From: Metapseudomonas otitidis
GTDB lineage: Bacteria; Pseudomonadota; Gammaproteobacteria; Pseudomonadales; Pseudomonadaceae
Length of the DNA stretch: 64,000 nt
Reading direction: 5' to 3'
NCBI RefSeq assembly: GCF_900111835.1
Contig: NZ_FOJP01000008.1
Coordinates: forward strand, 186,001 to 250,000
Positions 1 through 11,154 of this stretch are shown here, one piece after another (within the stretch, counting starts at the first letter, position 1; every line of letters begins with the position of its first letter). The notes under the pieces were generated by a model. It was not told the DNA's origin, did no database searches, and saw only the letters and a list, made by a program, of their open reading frames with translations. The position numbers and the translations under genes were made by a program.

Positions 1-69
1 GGGCTGCTGGGCAAGATCCTCCAGGGGCGCGACCCCTTCCTCTCTGCCGGAGACCCGAACCATGAATGA
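1..69 (+). CDS. C-terminal end of an upstream gene (partial)
   Basis: The first frame is open from base 1 to a TGA at 67-69 and gives 22 residues starting GLLGKILQGRDPF. It overlaps the next start codon by 8 bases, as expected for a translationally coupled upstream gene. The family cannot be read from so short a piece. A MarR- or TetR-type regulator is common upstream of this kind of exporter operon in Pseudomonas, but that is inference from context. Confidence 0.4.
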   Translation, partial: GLLGKILQGRDPFLSAGDPNHE

Positions 70-1534
70 ACGCCGTCCCGCCCTGCGCCTGGGGCTGGTG
101 CTCGGTGCCAGCCTGGCCCTGGGCGCCTGCGCCAGCTACAGCGGCCTGGAGCCCGCCGGCCAGCGCCTCGACCCGGCCGGCCTGGCCGCTGGGGACAGCC
201 TCGCCGGCCACGCCGTGGGGCCCGCCGCCTGGCCGCGCCAGGACTGGTGGACCCGACTGGGTGACGCCCAGCTCGACGGGCTGATCGACGAAGCCCTGGC
301 CGGCTCGCCCGACCTGGCGGCCGCTGCGGCCCGCACCCGCAAGGCCCTGGCCGATGCCCAGGTGCGCGATGCCGATCGCCAGCCCGGCGTCAACGCCAGT
401 GCCGGCTACTCCGGCGCCAGCGCCCCGGAAAGCGTGGTGCCGGCGCCCATCGGTGGGCACTACGCCGGCATCAAGTACCTGTCCCTCAGCTTCAACTACG
501 ACCTCGACCTCTGGGGCGGCCGGCGCGCCGCCTGGGAAGCGGCCCTGGGCAAGGCCCGCGCCGCCGAGGTGGACCAGCAGGCCGCGCGCTTGACGCTGTC
601 CGCCGACATCGCCCGGGCCTACAACCAGCTGGCCTATGCCTTCGTCGCGCGGGACCTGGCTGCCGAGGAGGTGAAGCGTGCCGAGCAGCTCTACACCCTC
701 AGCCGCCAGCGCATGGCCGCCGGCCTGGACAGCAAGGTGCAGCTGCAACAGAGCGAATCCCAGCGCGCCACCGCCCGCCAGCAACTGCTGGCCGCCGAGC
801 AGCAGATCGACAGTGATCGCACCACCCTGGCGGTACTGCTCGGTCAGGGGCCGGACCGCGGCCGCGCCATCCAGCGTCCGCAGGTGCTGCAGCCGGCGGC
901 CCTGGCGCTGCCCTCGGAACTGCCGGCCGAGCTGCTGGGCCGTCGCCCCGACGTGGTCGCCGCGCGCTGGCGGGTGGAAGCCGCCAGCCGGGGCATCGAC
1001 TCGGCGAAGACCGGTTTCTACCCCAACCTCAACCTCAGCGCCATGCTCGGCCTCGCCGCCCTGGGCGGGGATGGCCTGTTCAAGGGCGACAGCCGCTTCT
1101 ACCAGGTGGCCCCGGCGCTGTCCCTGCCGGTGTTCGACGGCGGCCGCCTGCGCGCCGAGCTCGACGGCGTCGACGCCGACTACGACCTGGCGGTGGCCCA
1201 GTACAACAAGGCCCTGGTGGGCGCCCTGGGGGATGTCAGCGAAGACCTCAGCCAGCTCGACTCCCTGGCCCGGCAGATCGAGGCCCAGCGCGAGGCCCGC
1301 GACATCGCCCGCTCCAACTACGACCTGGCCATGCGCCGCTACGGCGAAGGCATCGGCAACTACCTCGACGCCCTCAGCGTCGAGCAGCAGCTGCTGGTCG
1401 CCGAGCGCCAGCTGGCCAGCCTGGACGCCCAGCGCATCGACGCCTCCGTGCGCCTGGTGCAGGCCCTGGGCGGCGGCTTCCAACCCGACAGCACCCCGCT
1501 GGCCCAGGCAGGCCAGCCGACTGCCACCGAATGA
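62..1534 (+). CDS. Outer-membrane efflux lipoprotein (OprM/NodT-type outer membrane factor)
   Basis: This is the outer-membrane exit duct of a tripartite drug exporter. The N-terminus is a lipoprotein signal with the lipobox LGAC and the lipidated Cys at residue 23. The body has the two repeated outer membrane efflux domains (about 70-260 and 290-470), including the typical LGRRPDVVAARWRVEAAS segment before the second repeat. Its 490 residues match the family. A GGAG at 48-51 supports the ATG at 62. It is followed at once by adaptor and pump genes, so the set is a complete EmrAB-type system with its own outer-membrane component. Substrates cannot be read from sequence. Confidence 0.93.
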   Translation: MNERRPALRLGLVLGASLALGACASYSGLEPAGQRLDPAGLAAGDSLAGHAVGPAAWPRQDWWTRLGDAQLDGLIDEALAGSPDLAAAAARTRKALADAQVRDADRQPGVNASAGYSGASAPESVVPAPIGGHYAGIKYLSLSFNYDLDLWGGRRAAWEAALGKARAAEVDQQAARLTLSADIARAYNQLAYAFVARDLAAEEVKRAEQLYTLSRQRMAAGLDSKVQLQQSESQRATARQQLLAAEQQIDSDRTTLAVLLGQGPDRGRAIQRPQVLQPAALALPSELPAELLGRRPDVVAARWRVEAASRGIDSAKTGFYPNLNLSAMLGLAALGGDGLFKGDSRFYQVAPALSLPVFDGGRLRAELDGVDADYDLAVAQYNKALVGALGDVSEDLSQLDSLARQIEAQREARDIARSNYDLAMRRYGEGIGNYLDALSVEQQLLVAERQLASLDAQRIDASVRLVQALGGGFQPDSTPLAQAGQPTATE

Positions 1535-1548
1535 ACGAGGCACCGACC

Positions 1549-2736
1549 ATGAGCACCGAAACCCAAGACACCCCCGAACAGGGCAACCCCCGCCGCAAAC
1601 GCCTGCTGCTGGGCCTGCTGGCCGTGATCGTCATCGGCGGCGGCGCCAGCTTCGCCTGGCAGCAGTTGGTCGGCCAGTGGAGCGAAGGCACCGACGACGC
1701 CTACATCGGCGGCAACGTGGTGCAGATCACCCCGCAGACAGTGGGCACCGTCACTCGCATCGGCGCCGACGACGGTGACCTGGTGCAGGAAGGCCAGGAG
1801 CTGGTGAGCTTCGACCCGGCCGACGCCGAAGTGGGCCTGCAGCGTGCCGAGGCCAACCTGGCCCACACCGTGCGCCAGGTGCGTGGCCTCTACAACAGCG
1901 TGGACGGCTACCGCGCCGAGGTGGCCGCCCGCGAGGTGGCGATGGAGAAGGCCCGCGCCGACTTCGCCCGCCGTCGCAACCTGGCCAAGGACGGGGCCAT
2001 TTCCCAGGAGGAGCTGGCCCACGCCCGTGACGCCCTGGAGTCGGCCCGCAGCGCCCTGACCAGCGCCCAGCAGCAGCTCAAGTCCAGCAGCGCGCTGGTG
2101 GACGACACCGTGATCGCCTCCCACCCCGAGGTGAAGGCCGCCGCCGCGCAACTGCGCCAGGCCTACCTGGAGAAGGCCCGCACCACCCTGGTGGCGCCGG
2201 TCACCGGCTACGTCGCCAAGCGCACCGTGCAGCTCGGCCAGCGCGTGCAGCCGGGCACCGCGCTGATGGCGGTGATCCCCCTGGACCAGGTGTGGATCGA
2301 CGCCAACTTCAAGGAAACCCAGCTGAAGAAGATGCGCATCGGCCAGCCGGTGGAGATCGAGTCCGACCTCTACGGCGGCGACGTGAAGTACAGCGGCACC
2401 GTGGACAGCCTCGGCGTCGGCACCGGCAGCGCCTTCTCCCTGCTGCCGGCGCAGAACGCCACCGGCAACTGGATCAAGATCGTCCAGCGGGTGCCGGTGC
2501 GCATCCGCATCAACGCCGACCAGCTCAAGGAGCACCCGCTGCGCATCGGTCTGTCGATGAACGTCAAGGTCGACCTGCACGACCAGAGCGGCCCGGCCCT
2601 GGCCCAGCAGCCGCCCAAGCAGGCGCTGTTCGCCACCGACGTGTACCAGCGCCAGCTGGCCGAGGCCGACCACATGATCGAGCAGCTGATCCACGCCAAC
2701 GGCCCGGATGCCGCCCGCCGCACCGCCCTGCGCTGA
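1549..2736 (+). CDS. HlyD-family periplasmic adaptor (EmrA-like)
   Basis: Membrane fusion protein linking the inner-membrane pump to the outer-membrane duct. A short basic N-terminus (RRKR) leads into one membrane segment at about residues 20-40. Then come a biotinyl-lipoyl-like half (GTDDAYIGGNVVQITPQTVG), a long coiled-coil hairpin rich in Ala and charged residues (about 95-200), the second lipoyl half and a beta-barrel domain. An ATG at 1531 overlaps the previous stop, but the ATG at 1549 has a GAGG 8 bases upstream and is the better start. The length, 395 residues, is normal for EmrA. Confidence 0.9.
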   Translation: MSTETQDTPEQGNPRRKRLLLGLLAVIVIGGGASFAWQQLVGQWSEGTDDAYIGGNVVQITPQTVGTVTRIGADDGDLVQEGQELVSFDPADAEVGLQRAEANLAHTVRQVRGLYNSVDGYRAEVAAREVAMEKARADFARRRNLAKDGAISQEELAHARDALESARSALTSAQQQLKSSSALVDDTVIASHPEVKAAAAQLRQAYLEKARTTLVAPVTGYVAKRTVQLGQRVQPGTALMAVIPLDQVWIDANFKETQLKKMRIGQPVEIESDLYGGDVKYSGTVDSLGVGTGSAFSLLPAQNATGNWIKIVQRVPVRIRINADQLKEHPLRIGLSMNVKVDLHDQSGPALAQQPPKQALFATDVYQRQLAEADHMIEQLIHANGPDAARRTALR

Positions 2737-2746
2737 GGCCGCGACC

Positions 2747-4282
2747 ATGAGCGAGAACGCCGCCGCCAGCTTCACCCCGCCGAACCTGGTCCTGGCCACG
2801 GTGGGCCTGTCCCTGGCCACCTTCATGCAGGTGCTGGACACCACCATCGCCAACGTCGCCCTGCCCACCATCGCCGGCAACCTGGGGGTGAGTTCGGAGC
2901 AGGGCACCTGGGTCATCACCTCCTTTGCGGTGAGCAACGCCATCGCCCTCCCGCTCACCGGCTGGATGAGCCGGCGGGTGGGGGAGGTGCGCCTGTTCAT
3001 CGCCGCCGCGCTGCTGTTCGTGCTGGCGTCGTTCCTCTGCGGGGTGGCCCAGTCGATGAACAGCCTGGTGGCCTTCCGCGCCCTGCAGGGCTTCGTCGCC
3101 GGGCCGCTGTACCCCATCACCCAGACCCTGCTGCTGTCCATCTACCCGCCGGCCAAGCGCGGCATGGCCCTGGCGCTATTGGCGATGGTCACGGTGGTGG
3201 CGCCCATCGCCGGGCCGATCCTCGGCGGCTGGATCACCGATGACTTCAGCTGGCCGTGGATCTTCTTCATCAACCTGCCCATCGGCCTGTTCGCCGCCTT
3301 CGTGGTCTACCAGCAGCTGCGCAAGCGGCCGGTGGCCCTCAAGCGCGAGCCCATGGACTGGGTCGGCCTGGCCACCCTGGTGATCGGCGTCGGCGCGTTG
3401 CAGATCGTGCTGGACAAGGGCAACGACCTGGACTGGTTCGAGTCGAGCTTCATCATCACCGGCAGCGTGATCGCCGCCATCGCCCTGGCCGTGTTCGTCA
3501 TCTGGGAGTTCACCGATCGCCACCCCATCGTCAACCTGCGGCTGTTCCGCCACCGCAACTTCAGCGCCGGCACCCTGGCGCTGGTGGGCGGCTACGCGGC
3601 GTTCTTCGGCATCAACCTGCTGCTGCCGCAGTGGCTGCAGACCCAGCTGGGCTATACCGCCACCTGGGCCGGCCTGGCGGCGGCGCCCATCGGCCTGCTG
3701 CCGGTGATCATGTCGCCCTTCGTCGGGCGCTACGCGCAGAACTTCGACCTGCGGGTGCTGGCCAGCCTGGCGTTCTTCGCCATCGGCGCCAGCTGCTTCA
3801 TGCGCGCGTCCTTCACCACCGAGGTGGACTACACCCACATCGCCCTGGTGCAGCTGTTCATGGGCTTCGGCGTGGCGCTGTTCTTCATGCCGATCCTCAG
3901 CATCCTGCTGTCGGACCTGCCCCAGCACGAGATCGCCGACGGCTCGGGCCTGGCCACCTTCCTGCGGACCCTGGGCGGCAGCTTCGCGGCGTCCCTCACC
4001 ACCTGGATCTGGATACGCCGGGCCGACCAGCACCATGCGTACCTCACCGAGCACATCAGCACCTACGAGCCGGGCACCCGGCAGATGCTGGAGCAGATGG
4101 GCGGGGTCACCCAGCAGAACGCGGCGGCGCTGGATCGCATCGTCACCGGGCAGGCCTACATGATGTCGACCATCGACTACTTCACGATGATCGGCTGGGT
4201 CTGCATGGGCCTCATCCTGCTGATCTGGCTGGCCAAGCCGCCCTTCGGCGCCAAGGCGGGGGCGGCGGCAAACGCGCATTGA
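2747..4282 (+). CDS. MFS multidrug exporter, DHA2 family (EmrB-like)
   Basis: Proton-driven inner-membrane drug pump with 14 predicted membrane segments. The first helix carries the DHA2 hallmark LDTTIANVALP, followed by GWMSRRVGEVRLF (motif A type) and further paired hydrophobic segments up to the C-terminus. It is the last gene of the exporter operon. The ATG at 2747 is chosen over one at 2708 because the latter lies inside the adaptor gene, while 2747 has a GAGG 8 bases upstream. A strong terminator follows. The best guess from the family is export of hydrophobic drugs or uncouplers. Confidence 0.92.
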   Translation: MSENAAASFTPPNLVLATVGLSLATFMQVLDTTIANVALPTIAGNLGVSSEQGTWVITSFAVSNAIALPLTGWMSRRVGEVRLFIAAALLFVLASFLCGVAQSMNSLVAFRALQGFVAGPLYPITQTLLLSIYPPAKRGMALALLAMVTVVAPIAGPILGGWITDDFSWPWIFFINLPIGLFAAFVVYQQLRKRPVALKREPMDWVGLATLVIGVGALQIVLDKGNDLDWFESSFIITGSVIAAIALAVFVIWEFTDRHPIVNLRLFRHRNFSAGTLALVGGYAAFFGINLLLPQWLQTQLGYTATWAGLAAAPIGLLPVIMSPFVGRYAQNFDLRVLASLAFFAIGASCFMRASFTTEVDYTHIALVQLFMGFGVALFFMPILSILLSDLPQHEIADGSGLATFLRTLGGSFAASLTTWIWIRRADQHHAYLTEHISTYEPGTRQMLEQMGGVTQQNAAALDRIVTGQAYMMSTIDYFTMIGWVCMGLILLIWLAKPPFGAKAGAAANAH

Positions 4283-4311
4283 TGTGCGCTGACGGCCTCG
4301 CCTGGGCGGTT

Positions 4312-4349
4312 CCACGGGCTGTTGCGACAGTCCGTGGGATTCCTTTTTT
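4312..4349 (+). terminator. Intrinsic terminator of the exporter operon
   Basis: CCACGG at 4312-4317 pairs with CCGTGG at 4332-4337, and the arms extend inward through CTGT/ACAG around a TGCG loop. The stem is followed by a run of six T at 4344-4349. This is a textbook rho-independent terminator just after the pump gene. Confidence 0.85.
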
Positions 4350-4374
4350 CGCTGTGTGGTTTTGTATATAGCGA
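4349..4374. promoter_or_regulatory. Putative ModE operator (Mo-box) upstream of modA
   Basis: Half-site TCGCTGTGTG (4349-4358), six bases, then TATATAGCGA (4365-4374). The right half is the exact reverse complement of TCGCTATATA, the half-site of the known molybdate-responsive ModE operator, and the left half matches 7 of 10. The box ends 66 bases before the modA ATG, where a repressor would cover the promoter. No modE gene lies in the window, so the regulator must be elsewhere. Confidence 0.6.
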
Positions 4375-4383
4375 CTGGTGTAG

Positions 4384-5202
<819 letters not shown>

Positions 5203-5245
5203 CGCGGCGGCTGCCCGCTGCGTGCCCTGATTCAAGGAACCCTGC

Positions 5246-5926
5246 ATGCCCCTGAGCGGTGACGACTGGGCGGCCATCCGGCTGACCCTGGAACTGGCGA
5301 CCCTGACCACGGCCCTGCTGCTGGTGCTGGGCACGCCCATCGCCTGGTGGCTGTCGCGGACCGACTCCTGGCTCAAGGGCCCGGTGGGCGCGGTGGTGGC
5401 GCTGCCGCTGGTGCTGCCGCCCACGGTCATCGGCTTCTACCTGCTGGTGAGCATGGGGCCCCACGGCTTCGTCGGGCAGTTCACCCAGGCCCTGGGGCTC
5501 GGCACCTTGCCGTTCACCTTCGCCGGGCTGGTGGTGGGTTCGGTGTTCTACTCGATGCCCTTCGTGGTGCAGCCGCTGCAGAACGCCTTCGACGCCATCG
5601 GCCCGCGCCCGCTGGAGGTGGCCGCCACCCTGCGGGCCGGCCCCTGGGACACTTTCTTCCATGTGGTGCTGCCGCTGGCCCGGCCCGGCTTCATCACCGC
5701 GTCCATCCTCGGCTTCGCCCACACGGTGGGGGAGTTCGGCGTGGTGCTGATGATCGGCGGCAACATCCCGGAGAAGACCCGCGTGGTGTCGGTGCAGATC
5801 TTCGACCACGTCGAGGCCATGGAATACGCCCAGGCCCACTGGCTGGCGGGCGGCATGGTGGTGTTCTCCTTCCTCATCCTGCTGGCGCTGTATTCCAGCC
5901 GCCGGCTCAAGCCGGGCTGGAGCTGA
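5246..5926 (+). CDS. modB: Molybdate ABC transporter permease ModB
   Basis: Inner-membrane channel subunit of the molybdate importer. It is 226 residues long with about five membrane segments. The coupling loop [21 protein letters not shown] contacts the ATPase, and the typical [22 protein letters not shown] block follows. An AAGGAA lies upstream of the ATG at 5246. It sits 43 bases after modA and 1 base before modC, so the three are one transcription unit. Confidence 0.95.
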   Translation: MPLSGDDWAAIRLTLELATLTTALLLVLGTPIAWWLSRTDSWLKGPVGAVVALPLVLPPTVIGFYLLVSMGPHGFVGQFTQALGLGTLPFTFAGLVVGSVFYSMPFVVQPLQNAFDAIGPRPLEVAATLRAGPWDTFFHVVLPLARPGFITASILGFAHTVGEFGVVLMIGGNIPEKTRVVSVQIFDHVEAMEYAQAHWLAGGMVVFSFLILLALYSSRRLKPGWS

Positions 5927-5927
5927 A

Positions 5928-7019
5928 ATGAGCACCGACGACTGCATCCGTGCCCGGCTGCGCCTGGCCTGGCCGGGCTTCGAGCTGGACACCGACCTGG
6001 ACCTGCCGGGGCGCGGGGTGACCGCGCTGTTCGGCCATTCCGGCTCCGGCAAGACCAGCGTGCTGCGCTGCCTGGCCGGGCTGGAGCGGGCCGAGGGCCG
6101 CGTGGAGGTCAACGGCGAGGTCTGGCAGGACAGCGCCCGTGGCCTGTTCGTGCCCACCCATCGGCGCGCCCTGGGCTACGTGTTCCAGGAGGCGAGCCTG
6201 TTCGAGCACCTGTCGGTGCGGCGCAACCTGGCGTTCGGTGAGCGGCGCATCCCGGCGGCCCAACGCCGCGTGCCCTTCGACCAAGCGGTGGCGCTGCTGG
6301 GCATCGAGCACCTGCTGGAGCGCATGCCGGCGCGGCTGTCCGGCGGCGAGCGGCAGCGCGTGGGCATGGCCCGGGCGCTGCTCACCAGCCCCCGACTGCT
6401 GCTGATGGACGAACCCCTGGCGGCCCTGGACGGCAAGCGCAAGGCGGAGATCCTGCCGTACCTGGAACGCCTGCACGACGAGCTGGACATCCCCGTGCTC
6501 TACGTCAGCCATTCCCCGGAAGAAGTGGCGCGCCTGGCGGATCACCTGGTGCTGCTGGAGGCCGGCCGCGTGCTGGCCAGCGGGCCTCTGGGCGAGACCC
6601 TGGCGCGGCTGGACCTGCCCACGGCCCTGGACGACGACGCCGGCGTGGTGGTGGAAGGGCGGGTGGTGGCCCACGACGCCGCTTACCAGCTGCTGACCCT
6701 CGGCCTGCCGGATAGCGGCCTCAGCGTGCGGGTGGCCCATGCGCCCGCCGAGGCGGGGCGGCGGGTGCGCTTCACGGTGCGCGCGCGCGACGTCAGCCTG
6801 AGCCTGCAGCGGCAGGCGGACAGCAGCATCCTCAACCTGCTGCCGGCCACGGTGCGCGACAGCATCCCGGCGGACAACGCCGCCCACGTGCTGGTGCGTT
6901 TGGACGTGGAGGGCACGCCGCTGCTGGCGCGCATCACCCGCTACTCCCACGACCAGCTCGGGCTGCACCCGGGCCAGGCGGTCTGGGCGCAGATCAAGTC
7001 GGTGGCGCTGCTGGCCTGA
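5928..7019 (+). CDS. modC: Molybdate ABC transporter ATP-binding protein ModC
   Basis: ATPase that powers molybdate import. Walker A is GHSGSGKTS (residues 36-44), the signature is [15 protein letters not shown], and Walker B is LLLMDEPL followed by AALD. The C-terminal third (about 290-360) is a MOP/TOBE domain that binds oxyanion and can regulate activity. The length, 363 residues, is typical. The start is one base after the modB stop. It ends 6 bases from a convergent gene, leaving no obvious terminator between them. Confidence 0.95.
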   Translation: MSTDDCIRARLRLAWPGFELDTDLDLPGRGVTALFGHSGSGKTSVLRCLAGLERAEGRVEVNGEVWQDSARGLFVPTHRRALGYVFQEASLFEHLSVRRNLAFGERRIPAAQRRVPFDQAVALLGIEHLLERMPARLSGGERQRVGMARALLTSPRLLLMDEPLAALDGKRKAEILPYLERLHDELDIPVLYVSHSPEEVARLADHLVLLEAGRVLASGPLGETLARLDLPTALDDDAGVVVEGRVVAHDAAYQLLTLGLPDSGLSVRVAHAPAEAGRRVRFTVRARDVSLSLQRQADSSILNLLPATVRDSIPADNAAHVLVRLDVEGTPLLARITRYSHDQLGLHPGQAVWAQIKSVALLA

Positions 7020-7025
7020 GCGGCC

Positions 7026-7678
7026 TCAGCGCCAGGCCAGGATCGGCCAGCCGGCCTGCTCGGCGTGGGCGCGCAGCACCGGATCGGGGTTGACCACGCG
7101 GGGGTTGTCCACCATGCCCAGCAGCGGCAGGTCGTTGCGCGAGTCGGAATAGAAATAGGCGCCGTCCAGGCGCTCGCCGTGTTCGGCCAGCCAGGCGTTC
7201 AGGCGGGTCACCTTGCCGTCGCGGTAGGTCAGCACACCCCGGGTCTTGCCGCTGTAGTGGCCGTGTTCTTCGGCCAGGTCGATGGCCAGGACTTCCTCCA
7301 CCCCCAGCCGCTCGCCGATGGCGCTCACCAGGAAGTGCGCCGAGGCGGAGATGATCAGCAGCCGGTCGCCGGCCTGGCGGTGCCCGGCCAGGCTGCGCAT
7401 GGCGTCGCTGTGGATGATCGGCTCGATCACGTCCTCGACGAAGGGTTCCACCACCGAGGCGACTTCCTCGGCGGTGCGGCCCACCAGGGGCGAGAGGCTG
7501 AAGGTCATGTAGTCCTCCATGGCCAGCTTGCCCTCGGCGTAGAGGGTCATCAGCTCGTGGTCCCTGGCCAGGAACGAGTCGCGGTCGACCCAGCCGAGGT
7601 CGGCCATGTGCGCGCTCCACAGGCTGGCGCAGTCGCCGTCGATCAGGGTGTCGTCAAGGTCGAAGATCGCCAGGGCCA

Positions 7679-7679
<1 letters not shown>
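7026..7679 (-). CDS. HAD-superfamily phosphatase (HAD-IB, SerB-like)
   Basis: Cytoplasmic phosphomonoesterase of the phosphoserine-phosphatase-like class. Motif I is DLDDT (residues 7-11, both Asp present), motif II is ISAS near 111, and motif IV is the SDSRNDLPLL region near 170. The length is 217 residues. It is the last gene of the ABC-importer operon and its start overlaps the ATPase stop (TGATG). The context suggests it removes phosphate from the imported compound or from the product of the phosphatase-superfamily enzyme encoded upstream. The substrate is not known. Confidence 0.85.
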
Positions 7680-8661
<982 letters not shown>

Positions 8662-8665
<4 letters not shown>

Positions 8666-9459
8666 GCCTTGTCCTTGTTCAGACGGTTGGCTGCCCAGGT
8701 GCCCAGCAGCACGAAGAGGAAGTAGGAGATCACCAGGGCGCTATTGAAGTGGCCACTGCTGTTGCGCATGTTGTTCAGGTACACCTGCAGGGTCTCGTAG
8801 CGGGTGCCCACCAGCAGGTTGGCGAAGACGAACTCGCCGAAGAGGAAGGAGAACGACAGGAACAGCGACACCATCAGGCCCTTGCGCAGGTTCGGCAGCA
8901 CCACCAGGAAGGCGGCCTTCCAGGTGCTGGCGCCGAGCAGGTGGGCGGCGTCCATCAGGTCGCGCAGGTTGATCGCCTGGAGGTTGTTGGTGATGGCCCG
9001 GTACATGAAAGGCAGGGCCACGGTGAAGTAACAGCCGATGAGGATCCACGGCGTGCCGATCATCGCCAGCGGGCCGGAGCCGTAGAGCTGCAGCAGGCCC
9101 ACCGAGGACACCACCGGCGGCACCGCGAAGGGCAGCAGGATGAGGATGTTCATCAGCGCGTCCAGCTTCGGGAAGTGGTAGTGCACCACGAACAGCAGCG
9201 GCAGGATCAGCACCACCGACAGCGCCAGGGCGCCGAAGCACACCAGCAGCGACTGGCCGAAGGCGGCGAGGAAGCGGGCGTCGCTCCACAGCGCCAGGTA
9301 CCACTTGAAGGTCAGCCCGTCCGGCAGGATGGTCGCCGACCAGCTGGTGGACAGCGAATAGAGCAGGGTGCCGGCCAGCGGCAGCAGCAGGATCAGGAAC
9401 AGCACCCAGACCACCAGGCGGTGGTACAGGCCGGCGGCCCGGGTTTCAGCGCGCGACAT
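8662..9459 (-). CDS. ABC importer permease, second subunit (PhnV-like)
   Basis: Inner-membrane permease of 265 residues with about six membrane segments. The EAA-type coupling loop is DAAHLLGASTWKAAFLVVLPNLRKG. A GAGGAG upstream supports the ATG at 9459. The gene overlaps the first permease by 14 bases and the ATPase by 4. Two different permeases, one ATPase and one binding protein make a complete importer of the iron/polyamine/aminoethylphosphonate class. Confidence 0.9.
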
Positions 9460-10288
9460 GGTAGCTCCTCTTCAACAGCCACTGGTGGACGACGGTGATC
9501 AGCGCCATCAGCCCCACCAGCACCATGGCCAGAGCGCTGGCCAGGGTCGGGTTGAGGGCGATGTCGCCGGCCACCATGGCGGCGATGCGGATCGGCAGCA
9601 CGTTGAAGTTGCCGGTGGTCAGCGCGTACACCGTGGCGTACGCGCCCAGGGCGTTGGCCAGCAGGATGATGAAGGTGCCCAGCAGCGCCGGGGTCAGCAC
9701 CGGCAGGCCGATGTAGCGCCAGAAGTGCCAGGTGCCGGCGCCCAGCAGCGCCGCCGACTCGCGCCAGTCCTGGCGCAGGGCGTCGAAGGCGGGGTAGAGC
9801 AGCAGCACCCCCAGGGGAATCTGGAAGTAGGTGTAGAGCACGATCAGGCCGGTCTTGGAGTAGAGGTTGAAGTCCTCGATCAGCCCGCTCTGCTTGAGCA
9901 GCAGGGTCAGCGCGCCGTTGAAGCCCAGCAGGATGATGAAGGCGAACGCCAGCGGCACCCCGGCGAAGTTGCTGGTCATGTTGGAGAAGGCCATGACGAA
10001 GTCGCGCAGGCGGCTGTCCACCTGGCGTAGCGAGTAGCTGCCGAGCACGGCGATGACGATGCCGAACAGGCTCGACCAGAAGGCGATCTCCAGGCTGTGC
10101 CTGATGGCCTGCAGGTAGAACTTGGAGCTGAACACCTTGGCGTAGTTGCCCAGGCCCCAGCCTTCGGGGCTGTTCAGGCTGTTGATGGCCACCCAGGCCA
10201 GCGGGGCGATCTGGAAGATCACGAAGAAGACGGCGAAGGGCAGCAGGCACAGGAGGGCCAGCCATTTGCCGCGGTTGGCTGAATTCAC
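9446..10288 (-). CDS. ABC importer permease, first subunit (PhnU-like)
   Basis: Inner-membrane permease of 280 residues. A hydrophobic first segment (KWLALLCLLPFAVFFVIFQI) is followed by a periplasmic loop and five more segments, with the coupling loop ESAALLGAGTWHFWRYIGLPVLTPA. The frame is open further upstream, but no earlier codon makes sense. The GTG at 10288 overlaps the stop of the preceding gene as GTGA, with a GGAG about 10 bases upstream, so it is chosen as the start. Confidence 0.87.
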   Translation of the reverse strand: MNSANRGKWLALLCLLPFAVFFVIFQIAPLAWVAINSLNSPEGWGLGNYAKVFSSKFYLQAIRHSLEIAFWSSLFGIVIAVLGSYSLRQVDSRLRDFVMAFSNMTSNFAGVPLAFAFIILLGFNGALTLLLKQSGLIEDFNLYSKTGLIVLYTYFQIPLGVLLLYPAFDALRQDWRESAALLGAGTWHFWRYIGLPVLTPALLGTFIILLANALGAYATVYALTTGNFNVLPIRIAAMVAGDIALNPTLASALAMVLVGLMALITVVHQWLLKRSYHVAR

Positions 10289-11091
10289 TTCAACAGCTCC
10301 CGGCAGAAGGGTTTGTCGTGGGGGATGCCCAGCAGCTCGCAGAGGGTGCCGCAGAGTTCGGTCTGCAGCGGGCGGGCGGTCGGGTCGAGGCTGAAGGCGT
10401 CGCCGATGACGAACAGCGGCACTTCGCGCTCCTCCGGCAGGGTGCCGTTGTGGGAGCGGTCGGCGTTCATGCCGTGGTCGGCGGTGACCATCACCTGGTA
10501 GCCGGCATCCACCCAGCGCTGCAGGTACTCGGCGAGGATGACGTCGGCCATGCGCGCGGCGTTGCGGTACTGGGCGCTGTCCAGGCCGTGCTTGTGGCCG
10601 GCGTCGTCGATGTTCATCGGGTGCACCAGCAGCACATCGGGGCTGTGGCGCAGGCGCAGGTGCTCGGCGTCGGCGAACAGGTGCGCGTCGGGGTAGTGGT
10701 CGGCCCAGTAGAAGTGCCCGTACTGGATGGGCAGCTCGGGGGCCTCGGTGTGGCGGTCGCGGGCCGGGTCGAAGGGCGAGCGGTTGTACAGCTCGCTGAA
10801 CCAGTGGTAGGCCGCGGCCGCGGTGCTGAGCCCGGCGTCGTGGGCAATGTGGAACAGGCTGCGCTCGCGGGACAGGCGCGAGACGTCGTTGTGGACGATG
10901 CCGCTGTCGATGGGCGGCACGCCGGTGAGGATGCATTCGTAGAGCGGGCGCGACAGCGCCGGCAGCTCGCAATCCAGGCGGTACAGCGCGGCACGGTCGG
11001 CGGCGCACCAGGCGAGCAGGTGGCCCATGGCGTGGCTGGCCACCGGGTGGTTCAGCCCGTCGAGCAGGACGAGGACGGCTTTTCTCTTCAT
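10285..11091 (-). CDS. Alkaline-phosphatase-superfamily hydrolase (NPP/phosphodiesterase-like), cytoplasmic
   Basis: A 268-residue metal hydrolase of the fold shared by nucleotide pyrophosphatases, phosphonoacetate hydrolase and related enzymes. Metal motifs visible are LLDG near the N-terminus, D.AGHKHG in the middle and TADHGM later. There is no signal peptide (the start is MKRKAVLVLLDGL), so it acts in the cytoplasm on an imported substrate. An upstream ATG at 11136 would add 15 unconvincing residues; the ATG at 11091 has a GAGG about 9 bases upstream. It lies between the binding-protein and permease genes, so the enzyme is made with its transporter. The substrate could be a phosphodiester, phosphomonoester or phosphonate. 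Confidence 0.82.
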   Translation of the reverse strand: MKRKAVLVLLDGLNHPVASHAMGHLLAWCAADRAALYRLDCELPALSRPLYECILTGVPPIDSGIVHNDVSRLSRERSLFHIAHDAGLSTAAAAYHWFSELYNRSPFDPARDRHTEAPELPIQYGHFYWADHYPDAHLFADAEHLRLRHSPDVLLVHPMNIDDAGHKHGLDSAQYRNAARMADVILAEYLQRWVDAGYQVMVTADHGMNADRSHNGTLPEEREVPLFVIGDAFSLDPTARPLQTELCGTLCELLGIPHDKPFCRELLK

Positions 11092-11114
11092 TCTGACTGC
11101 CTCAAGCGGGGGCT

Positions 11115-11143
11115 CGCCCCGGTGCGCGTGGCACACCGGGGCG
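11115..11143 (-). terminator. Intercistronic hairpin after the binding-protein gene
   Basis: CGCCCCGGTG (11115-11124) pairs perfectly with CACCGGGGCG (11134-11143) around a 9-base loop. It lies between the binding-protein stop and the next start, with no T-run. Such hairpins often protect the binding-protein mRNA or attenuate the rest of the operon, keeping the binding protein in excess. Confidence 0.55.
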
Positions 11144-11154
11144 GGCGACCGGGC

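Noticed and set aside
1360-3141. Long minus-strand frame opposite the adaptor and pump genes
   Set aside because: High-GC shadow of real genes: Gly/Ala/Val/His-rich, no motifs, no ribosome site. The plus strand has clear families in this stretch.
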